Source: Mytilus galloprovincialis | Taxonomy: Eukaryota; Mollusca; Bivalvia; Mytilida; Mytilidae | Assembly (NCBI RefSeq): GCF_965363235.1 | Contig: NC_134850.1 | Location: forward strand, 30,778,102-30,842,101 | DNA length: 64,000 bases | Direction of reading: 5' to 3' | Part shown: positions 56,106 through 64,000 of the stretch, in pieces | Layout of the letters: each line of letters opens with the position of its first letter | Position numbering within the stretch: position 1 is the stretch's first letter | Notes under the pieces: model-generated | The model's input: the letters and a program-made list of their open reading frames with translations, nothing else | What the model was told of the DNA's origin: nothing | Databases searched by the model: none | Position numbers and translations under genes: made by a program

Positions 56106-56157
56106 GTTAATTAATGCCTTAATTGATTAATTAGTAAAACTAATTAGCTAATTAGTT
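56106..56157. promoter_or_regulatory. Cluster of TAATTA motifs
   Basis: Within 52 bases there are about six TAATTA or TTAATT cores (TTAATTAAT, TTAATTGATTAATTAG, ACTAATTAGCTAATTAG), several of them palindromic. TAATTA is the classic homeodomain core. It lies just after the donor-like site at 56099. AT-rich background makes single hits meaningless, but the density is notable. Confidence 0.3.
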
Positions 56158-57321
56158 GCTAACATAATTTTTTATTTCATTAGATCAAAATGTTTTTGTT
56201 GTATTTTTTTTTTTTCATGTGTCTTTAGTTTTTTTGTTTATTATTATAAAAAAAATATAATTTAAATGAAAAAATACCAATAGTTTCCATAGTAACATTT
56301 TTTTGTTGGGGAATGTATAGAAATTTGACATTTTTCTTGTAGTATTATGTTTTGCGGCTCTGAAAGCTATAAATCAAATTCACAGCTTGACGCTCACTAT
56401 TTGCAGTATTCTAAAGTTTTGTCAGTTATTCTTACATTTGTTTCTATCATATCATTCTGTTAAAACATGAAGAAAAATACATAGATTTTTAGAATATCAT
56501 TCATTGATATCTGTGAGAAAAAAAGAAGAAAAAAATAACACAGAGAATTACTATTGTCTTGTAAAATTACTACTGTTGAAGAAAAAAACTACCGGTAATA
56601 AAAGAAGACAGAAATAGCTTGTCAACTCTTTTATAAAAAAAAAGATTAGTTAAGTAAATTAAGTTGATAAAAAATCAAGATATAACTTTAAAGTACAGAT
56701 GTACTAACAGTGTAGTAGAAGAAGATAATTAAAGAATTTTTTTTAATCGTACATTTGTTTTTTTTTTGTATTGAACATGTAAATGAATGAACAGTTACTG
56801 AGATTAGTAAGATTCTATAATTGTAAAAAGTGTGGATATTAACACTCTGTACATTTGATGCCAGAAATTATTTGAGAAAAAATTTCCTTATTTCAATTTT
56901 TTTTATTGAGATGATTTAAGGATGATCTTATATTTTCAATTGATTTTTGAAAAGAATTTGTAGATAATCTTGCATAGAATTTGTTTCGTATTGGGAATTC
57001 TTTACAGATTATTTATTATCTTTTAAATGGTATAATACAATTAAAAAGATTAAGACATTTGATGACAAAATTTCAACAATAAAAAAGAGCTTTCATAAAA
57101 CCTTGGAAATTTATTGAAGATAATAAAAAGATATTAAAATGAATTTATTTTTTTAAAACGATAGTTCTTCCCGTCTGCATTAAATAGATTGATTTTTTTT
57201 AGACAATAACTTTACCCGTCTGCATATTAACAGAGATTAAGACAGTATTGGGGTAGATATGACATATTTTAATTAATGAAGACTTTGTTATAGCTTATCT
57301 TAGCCTCTTTCTATTTCATAT
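56158..57321. other. AT-rich DNA, no feature seen
   Basis: Poly-T and poly-A rich, with no repeat family or exon recognised. Confidence 0.4.
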
Positions 57322-57440
57322 TTATGCCTCCCCCGGGTGCAAGATTTTCTCGCTGTGTTTAAGACCCATTGGTGTCCTTCTTCTGTTATCTGCTCTTTGG
57401 TTGGGTTGACATTTTCCCCATTTCCATTCTCAATATTATT
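57322..57440 (-). repeat. Interspersed repeat R2, minus copy
   Basis: 'cccccgggtgcaagattttc', 'tcgctgtgtttaagacccat', 'tggttgggttgacattttcc' and 'ccatttccattctcaat' match R2 in reverse. Confidence 0.7.
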
Positions 57441-57934
57441 AGTTGTTTTCAATAAATAATTTTAAATCGCACTGAGGGCCAATAATGGCGTTTATGGACC
57501 TTATGGTCATATCTGAAAAACTGAAATGAACCTCAATTAAGACAGATTTTCCCGATATTCTTTTTTCAGAATGACGGATACATACTCCAAAAACTCTCTT
57601 ATGCCCATGCTAGTGACATAAGCTATTATTTGCCAGATATAATTCTTAACTGTAAAGTGTTGTAATACAACCGCAGGTTTTTTTTTTGTACAAGAAATTG
57701 AAATATTTTTTTAAGCAATGTTTTATTCAAACTGCGCAGAAATAATTTAAAAATGCATATTAAACTCAATTGATCTATTCTGGATTACATGGATTTGTAG
57801 AAGATTTGTTACTCCTTTTTTTTAATTTTTTAATTTTTATGTTTTTTAAAGCCATGTAACTGAAACAAAATTTGAAATTTATTAACAAATGTTCTCTGTT
57901 AATATACACTATGCAACTCGTCAATGCTATTTAA
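57441..57934. other. Unique DNA, no firm feature
   Basis: An acceptor-like 'gatattcttttttcag' at 57569 precedes an open frame (NDGYILQKLSYAHASDI), but no donor follows; not called as an exon. Confidence 0.35.
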
Positions 57935-58035
57935 TCATGGGCCATATCCAATTGTTCCAATATTCCATGGGCCCTCTAACCAGCTGGTCCAATATTCCAT
58001 GGGCCCTTTTTCCAACTGGTCCAATATTCTATAAA
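57935..58035 (+). repeat. ~35-bp unit, three copies
   Basis: 'ggtccaatattccatgggcc' with 'ctctaaccagct' or 'ctttttccaact' between copies. Confidence 0.8.
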
Positions 58036-58287
58036 TGAACCAATTCATACGTTCACTAGATAAATAGAAGCAATGCAAGTCCTTAGTTTAATATCGGCAA
58101 ATAATTTAAAGATGTTTATCTACTGCAATATAAATCATTGAAAATATCAGTGGTGCTAGTATCAAGAGGCTGTTGAAAGACCAAACAAATGACAAAGTTG
58201 AATTGCATATAAAAATTAAAAAGATGCACGCTGATGCAAGCTTTGTCTGTTCAATTTCTAGTAGTTGACCAATGTTCAAAATGCTGT

Positions 58288-58495
58288 TAATTTAGAAATT
58301 ATGGCATGCAATTATTAAAGTGAGTTTTGAAAAATGGACAAAAATGTGAGATTAATTATTGCGAAATCAGGAAAATCTGCATACAGTATGTATCAGATAT
58401 AAGAATGCCATCTTTTATTATTGCAATGCTCACTCAGTCGCTTTATTCGCATTAATAAAAACCTCCCAATAATTTCTGAATTTACAGTAGGCAGA
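58288..58495. mobile_element. MITE M1 copy
   Basis: Left 'aatttagaaattatggcatg' (decayed) and right 'cccaataatttctgaattta' + CAGTA, with internal 'attcgcattaataaaaacct'. Confidence 0.55.
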
Positions 58496-58620
58496 ATCTA
58501 GTTTGAATATATTTATCAACGTAAAAAAAGTGATGGAATTGTTTATACACCTGTGAGACTGGGTGCATTGATATGATAGGCATCTTCTGCTCTGCGTGGG
58601 TCACCCACCATGCAATTTCA

Positions 58621-58839
58621 TACTGTAAATTTCAGAAATTATTTTAAAGGTTTTTGTTATTGCCAATAATGTGACTTGGTGATTATCCCATAAATAAAAA
58701 AAACTTGCTTTCTGTTATCTGATACATATATCTTTATGCAAATCTCGCTGAAATTATTAACAATTAATCTTGCATTTTTGTCAATTCTGCAAAAATTGCA
58801 ATAATAAATGCACATAATGATTTCTGAATTAACAGTAGT
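58621..58839. mobile_element. MITE M1 copy
   Basis: TACTGTAAATTTCAGAAATT (58621) against 'aatgatttctgaattaacag' + TA. The two M1 copies lie only about 125 bp apart, separated by unique DNA. Confidence 0.65.
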
Positions 58840-58878
58840 TGAAAAATTGTTGATACTTGACTGTCACTGCTTTTTATC

Positions 58879-59075
58879 TAAAGGGAGCTACCATTTGATT
58901 TTTATGGGAGAAGGGGGGTTGTCCTAAGATGAAAAATTTTGTTCTGCATTTTTTTTAATTGTAATCACTGTCCTGTTTTTTTATTTTCATCCTTTTTTTT
59001 ATTAGATTATCTTGACTTTTTATATACTTTGTCATCCTTCCTTATTTTGCCAAGTTGCTCATCCTGAAGGACATT
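58879..59075. mobile_element. Half copy of Harbinger-like MITE H1
   Basis: 'aagggagctaccatttgatt' and 'tttatggg' are a good match to the H1 TIR at 63517. The interior has 'gtcctgt', 'catcctt' and 'catcctgaagga' segments; the right TIR is missing. Confidence 0.6.
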
Positions 59076-60269
59076 GAAATTAAATCTGTTGTTTAAGACC
59101 TGAAATCATTTTATACTATAATATTTGTACCATGATTGTTTCGTTATTTCGAAAAATGACTACAGTGTTCCAAATAATTTGATACTGATAAAAAGAATAA
59201 AGATAATTGTATAATAGCTGATTGTTAGAAAAAAAAATTGATAGTGTTATAAATAAAAAAATGTTTTTTTTTATGATAAGTGTTATCATTTCATGAATTA
59301 ATGATTAATTTATAGGATTAATAGCTTCAAAGGAGCTAAGCGAGTAAAACTTTTGTTCATATTTCGAAATAATAATTATGATTTTTAAATGCCGTAAAAT
59401 GGCAATTTCTGTGATTCTTTTAGATATCATGTTTCTGAGAACACCATATTTTTTTAAGCTTAAATTTAATACCAAAAGTAGATACACGTACTACAACAAT
59501 TTTTTTGTTCAGAATTTGAAATTGTGGATTTTACCTCAAATTTGATATTAATTAATATCTTTACAAAATGAGCCATTTTGACTAAGCACCTTTTCCTGGC
59601 CTGTCACCTTAAACAAGAAAGTAGATATCCCATAAATATTTTTTAGATGCACAGTACTGCAGTTTATGAATAAAATTTATATTTAAAATTAAATATTTAA
59701 TGCATGAACAACTAGTGATAATACTTGATAAACTTTGTACAAAGTCGTAGAATGAAGAATTCTTTATTGGCTTTAATTTCTCTGAGATTTAAAAAAAAAA
59801 TGAATTGACAGAAATAAAATAATATTTATTTTCCTACTTTTGTCATTTTATAGTCTGGATTTCCAGACTTGAAACACAATAGCATTATAGTTTTTCAATA
59901 TCACAAAGACAAAATTTTATTTTCTGCATTCAAGACGGAGTTGTATTACATTTTTCTCTGTTTGATAAGGGTCATGTTCCGTCTGAAAAAATCTAAGAGC
60001 GGTTTAAGTTTATTTGTTTTAAGATATCAAAAAGCAATTTATGAAATATAGATGCCGTTGAAGTATCATGCTAAATTATTTAAAACAGCTAATGAAATAT
60101 AAGGAAATGATTAGGAATGTGTTTCTAGAACAAAATTTGCAACTGGTCCAAATATTTTTTCCTTGAAATCAAATATATAATATAACAACAAAGTTTAAAA
60201 AAAAATATTCAATAGTAAGTCATGTTAGTATATTATTTTAATGTTTGGCAAATGTTTTTTTTTTCTCAG
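59076..60269. other. AT-rich DNA, no firm feature
   Basis: The two 60-residue frames (59305 minus, 59869 plus) have no recognised domains. Confidence 0.4.
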
Positions 60270-60337
60270 GCCATTGTTCTTCTGACACTAACTTTGCTTT
60301 AACAGATAAAGAGGATGACAATATGATTATCCTTTGA
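60270..60337 (+). CDS. Weak candidate terminal exon
   Basis: Strong acceptor 'ttttttttttctcag' ends at 60269. In one frame it reads HCSSDTNFALTDKEDDNM and stops with TGA at 60335; an AATAAA lies at 60375. The frame needs one incoming base, which is what the 35053 exon leaves in its phase 0 reading. The 25-kb gap makes the link very uncertain. Confidence 0.2.
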
Positions 60338-60499
60338 AGGATATTGAACTTGTCAAATAGAGAGTAAGTCCCAAAATAAATTGCTTCAAAAAAGCTAGAA
60401 ACACACATACAGAAAATTTATTTATACGACAATATTTATCAATAGATCAAGAAAATACTATCTTGTTAGGTTACAGTAGAACTTGACTTGTCAGTTCTA

Positions 60500-61150
60500 G
60501 AAAATATTTTCTTGTTATGTCAGTGTCAGTTCTAGGATAGATTTTCTTGTTATGTCAGTGTTGAATTTGACTGTCAGTTCTAGAATAGATTTTTTTGTTA
60601 TGTCAGAGTTGAATTTGACTGACAGTTACAGGATAGATTTTCTGGTTATGTCAGAGTTGAATTTGACTGTCAGTTCTATGATAGATTTTCTTGTTATATC
60701 AGTGTTGAATTTGACTGTCAGTTCTAGGATAGATTTTCTTGTTATGTCAGTGTTGAATTTGACTGTCAGTTCTAGGATAGATTTTCTGGTTATGTCAGTG
60801 TTGAATTTGACTGACAGTTCTAGGATAGATTTTCTGGTTATGTCAGTGTTGAATTTGACTGTCAGTTCTATGATAGATTTTCTTGTTATATCAGTGTTGA
60901 ATTTGACTGTCAGTTCTAGGATAGATTTTCTTGTTATGTCAGTGTTGAATTTGACTGTCAGTTCTAGGATAGATTTTCTGGTTATGTCAGTGTTGAATTT
61001 GACTGACAGTTCTAGGATAGATTTTCTGGTTATGTCAGTGTTGAATTTGACTGACAGTTACATGATGGATTTTCTGGTTATGTCAGAGTTAAATTTGACT
61101 GACAGTTACAGGATAAATTTTCTGGTTATGTCAGAGTTGAATTTGACTGA
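60500..61150 (+). repeat. 48-bp satellite block
   Basis: Unit 'ttatgtcagtgttgaatttg', 'actgtcagttctaggataga', 'ttttctgg'. A unit of exactly 16 codons without stops gives a 206-residue frame (60552-61172) repeating SVLNLTVSSRIDFLVM. A four-unit higher-order repeat of 192 bp is visible: the order (SSM-ID, SSR, SSR, DSSR) occurs twice between about 60648 and 61031. The frame dies exactly where the 47-bp units begin, so I treat it as satellite, not gene. Confidence 0.95.
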
Positions 61151-61895
61151 CATTCTGTTGGAAGATTTCTGATTATGTCAGAGTTGAATTTGACTGACAG
61201 TCTGTTAGAAGATTTCTGGTTATGTCAGAGTTGAATTTGACTGACAGTCTGTTAGAAGATTTCTGGTTATGTCAGAGTTGAATTTGACTGACAGTCTGTT
61301 GGAAGATTTCTGGTTATGTCAGAGTTGAATTTGACTGACAGTCTGTTAGAAGTTTTCTGGTTATGTCAGAGTTGAATTTGACTGACAGTCTGTTGGAAAA
61401 TTTCTGGTTATGTCAGAGTTGAATTTGACTGACAGTCTGTTGGAAGATTTCTGGTTATGTCAGAGTTGAATTTGACTGACAGTCTGTTGGAAGATTTCTG
61501 GTTATGTCAGAGTTGAATTTGACTGACAGTCTGTTAGAAGATTTCTGGTTATGTCAGAGTTGAATTTGACTGACAGTCTGTTGGAAAATTTCTGGTTATG
61601 TCAGAGTTGAATTTGACTGACAGTCTGTTAGAAGATTTCTGGTTATGTCAGAGTTGAATTTGACTGACAGTCTGTTGGAAAATTTCTGGTTATGTCAGAT
61701 TTGAATTTGACTGACAGTCTGTTAGAAGATTTCTGGTTATGTCAGAGTTGAATTTGACTGACAGTCTGTTGGAAAATTTCTGGTTATGTCAGAGTTGAAT
61801 TTGACTGACAGTCTGTTAGAAGATTTCTGGTTATGTCAGAGTTGAATTTGACTGACAGTCTGTTGGAAGATTTCTGGTTATGTCAGAGCTGGAAG
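61151..61895 (+). repeat. 47-bp satellite block
   Basis: Unit 'ttatgtcagagttgaatttg', 'actgacagtctgttagaaga', 'tttctgg'. About 16 very homogeneous units. Toward the right AGAAGA and GGAAAA variants alternate, a 94-bp dimer. The last units decay around 61880-61990. Confidence 0.95.
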
Positions 61896-62424
61896 TCAGC
61901 AGAAGTCCTGGTGATGTTTTGGGGGAATTTAATTGACATTCAGAAGAAGTTATTTTCTGGTTTTGTCAGAGTTGAATAGTGGACTGAAAGTTCCAGAATA
62001 GAAGTATTACCGGTAGTCCCAGATTTTTTTTATTGTCCCAGGAAATATTTCCTGGTCATTATAACCGATGAATGTGTGACTTTCAGGAAATATTTAATAG
62101 ATTTTATTGTTGCCATTACTACAATACCTCTGTATATTTGTAAAAATGACAAAAGTATATGATTAGTAATCTGATCCCCCCTTTTTTCACATATTACACT
62201 GTAGTTCTCCTGTATTATTACCTGCTAATCAAGAAAGCAAGAGGTGTGAAATGTACAAGGATGAAATTACACGATTGTTGTAAAGGGTGTTGACATTTAG
62301 CATTTTTTGTTACATTATAATGCAACTTCACAATATTTTATGGATCATATTTGGTGCTTTATAACACATAGTAATAAATTATGATTGCATTAGGATATGG
62401 GATAGATAGTAATAATACTTAAAA
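61896..62424. other. Spacer, no feature seen
   Basis: Starts with decayed satellite units to about 61990; the rest is unique. Confidence 0.4.
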
Positions 62425-62610
62425 TTGAGAATGGAAATCAGGAATATGTCAAAGAGACAACAACCTGACCATCAGAGCAGAAAATTGCCAAAGGCCACCT
62501 CTGGGTCTTCAACACTGCAAAAAAATGCAGCACCAGGAGGGGGTGCCAGTTGACCCCTAAACAAAAATGTACACTAGTTCAGTTAAAATAGATGCCATAC
62601 TTAACTTAGA
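62425..62610 (+). repeat. Interspersed repeat R2, plus copy
   Basis: 'gagaatggaaatcaggaata', 'tgtcaaagagacaacaacct', 'gggtcttcaacactgc' and 'cacaaaaatgtacactagtt'-type phrases. This is the longest R2 copy in the window. Confidence 0.75.
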
Positions 62611-63516
62611 AACATATAAACGAAATAAAATTTGAAAAAAGCAGACAAGACTAACAAAGGTCAGAGATTTACATGTCTACAAATGCTTGAATGGGATTGG
62701 TCTATTAGAATTTATTCCTAAAGATTTGCAATTCAATAGACCTGCAGGAACTGTCTTCGTTATCATTGTGAAAACTAAATCCATTTCACTGTGATGTATT
62801 CTTGTGCAATACATAAGAATGGAATTTCTAAGTTTCAGTACGGTATAGTGATATTTAAAGAAAAAAAAATCTATATTTTTTCTAATATGTAAAAGGGGTT
62901 GATCATTTATTCCATACTTTACACAGGTGTACTTTGGACTCTTATTCAGTTTGTGTGTGCGTGGGCCCGGAGTTTACATATCAATTCGTGTGATATATTA
63001 TAGCTTTTGATTTTGCCATTTGATTGGGGACTTTCTGTTTTGAACATTCCTTAAGTTCAGTACTTTTGAGATTTTTTACTTTTTACACGTCAATAACCTC
63101 TGAAAAATGTGTTTAATCCTAATATCAAACACCTTGTTGAAATGATAGGGAGTAGCATGAAAAACTTATTATAAGTATGGCAAGAATCACTAATGAGAAA
63201 AGAAAAAACTTTATAATGGGTCATTTGACACTTAGAAGTACAATTGTACATAATTTCTTTGCTTTATTATTAAAGGAGACAGCAACCCAGAGACACAATT
63301 ATTTAAAAGACATATTTTTCTGTTTCTCAATACTGCGATATCATATTTTTATTTTTGTGGATTAAAGAAAAATCATATTTTTGTGGGTGTGTTTGATTTA
63401 TAATTTGATAAATGTCTACAATAGAAAAAAGAAGAATATGTGTACCCATCCATGACACAAAATCGGTTCATCCACAGCAAAAACACACACACACATAACT
63501 AAGGAACAGCATGTTT
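62611..63516. other. Mostly unique AT-rich DNA
   Basis: A 62-residue frame starts MARITNEKRKNFIMGH at 63177 with no recognised domain. A decayed MITE M2-like piece ('tttgtgggtgtg'...'ggttcatccacag') lies at about 63377-63478. Confidence 0.4.
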
Positions 63517-63773
63517 AGGGAGCTACCATTTGATTTTTATGGGGGGGCTAGGATGAAATTTGAAAAAAAATAGGCAGGACAGGAGTTTTGAGTAAAAAAA
63601 AAAGGCAGGATGAGACACTTGCAAAAAAAAAAAGTCAGGACGACAATTTAGGTAAGAAAAAGTCAGGATAAATAAACTAAAAAAAAAAGGCAGGACAGAG
63701 ATTACAGCTAAAAAAAAATGCAGGACAAAATTTTTCATCCTAGCCCCCCATAAAAATCAAATGGTAGCTCCCT
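63517..63773. mobile_element. Harbinger-like MITE H1, intact copy
   Basis: TIRs GGGAGCTACCATTTGATTTT extend about 43 bases (through ATGGGGGGCTAGGATGAAA) and are flanked by TTA on both sides (63515-63517, 63772-63774), the target site of PIF/Harbinger elements. The 255-bp body has five A-run plus 'ggcagga(c/t)' units spaced about 35 bases. The minus-strand Phe/Leu-rich frame is an artefact of the A-runs. Confidence 0.8.
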
Positions 63774-64000
63774 TATTGCTGTTCTTCATCTCAAAGTCAC
63801 GGTGAGGACTTCAACACAGAGCAAAAAACTCTCACCTCACTGCTAGTTTGAGACGGCCCCTATCACATGTTTAAGTGGAATTCTTTCTAAAAATAAATTA
63901 GCCAGCCTGTATAAAGATTGTTCTTTAAAATAAAACTATCTTCAAAAAATTAGGTGTAAAGAGTTTGTCTTGTTAAGGTTGAAACAAATGTGCTTTTTAG
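63774..64000 (-). repeat. Interspersed repeat R3, minus copy, cut by window end
   Basis: 'gctgttcttcatctcaaagt', 'cacggtgaggacttcaacac', 'ctcacctcactgc' and 'tttgagacggcccctatcac' are the complement of the copy at 28895-29131. Confidence 0.6.

Noticed and set aside
57569..57640. Exon after 'cttttttcag' reading NDGYILQKLSYAH
   Set aside because: No donor at the end of the open stretch and no link to another exon.
60552..61172. 206-residue ORF of 16-residue repeats (SVLNLTVSSRIDFLVM)
   Set aside because: Reads a 48-bp satellite whose length is a multiple of three; it ends where the unit becomes 47 bp, and there is no signal, splice site or codon bias supporting translation.

Overview
The window is AT-rich, repeat-dense metazoan nuclear DNA. 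I read it as a marine bivalve, most likely a mytilid mussel. Basis: several interspersed repeats that I associate with mussel genomes (the 'gatgtggtgtgagtgcc / gagacaactctcc' element, the 'aaagagacaacaacc' element, the 'atttgccactg' repeat, and elements opening with AGCTCACCTGG or ATGCCCC). There are no bacterial-style operons, and no complete protein-coding gene can be read. Almost every long open frame is either a tandem repeat whose unit lacks stops or a shadow of a transposable element.

Layout. 0-5 kb: a Harbinger-like MITE relic, a full 'TATACGAC' element (family A), a 150-bp duplication, and an AGCTCACC element (family B) whose 5' end is amplified into a 110-bp tandem array. 5-14 kb: mostly unique AT-rich DNA, an old A copy with a nested MITE, and small MITEs. 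14.5-15.9 kb: a 35-bp satellite of about 40 units. 17.1-19.5 kb: a ~92-bp tandem array split by a 1.8-kb B element. 21.5-35.1 kb: more A, B and D elements, MITEs and a tRNA-derived SINE, with three short candidate exons that may belong to one plus-strand gene for a mitochondrially targeted protein. 35.4-40 kb: a twin CTCF-like motif, a C element, and a broken Penelope-like reverse transcriptase (the only convincing protein-domain homology). 41.5-43.2 kb: an A copy nearly identical to that at 29.1-31.1 kb. 47.8-51 kb: a D-type element with an expanded pyrimidine-rich array, then a 30-bp array split by a palindromic insertion. 51.1 kb: a promoter-like CpG cluster with CRE and ETS motifs. 52-54.4 kb: an 'atttgccactg' array with a 332-bp palindrome, followed by a 1,035-bp hAT-type element with perfect 8-bp target duplications. 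54.4-60.3 kb: mostly unique, with weak exon candidates and a TAATTA-motif cluster. 60.5-61.9 kb: a 48/47-bp satellite with higher-order structure. 63.5 kb: an intact Harbinger-like MITE.

The most interesting pattern is that four sequence-unrelated families (A, B, C, D) share one architecture. Each has a T-rich 5' edge, a 5' hairpin, a short-period (often GTC-type) microsatellite, internal tandem units of roughly 160 to 500 bp, a second copy of the right arm of the 5' hairpin near the 3' end, a 3' hairpin, and in three of the four families a CTRG- or CTTG-like end followed by T. This resembles the DINE-1/HINE type of non-autonomous Helitron-like (Helentron) element. One B insertion into the 92-bp array shows insertion inside a T-run without target duplication, as expected for that class.

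Copy boundaries were read by eye from direct comparison of copies and may be off by a few bases. Family names are structural inferences, not database hits.
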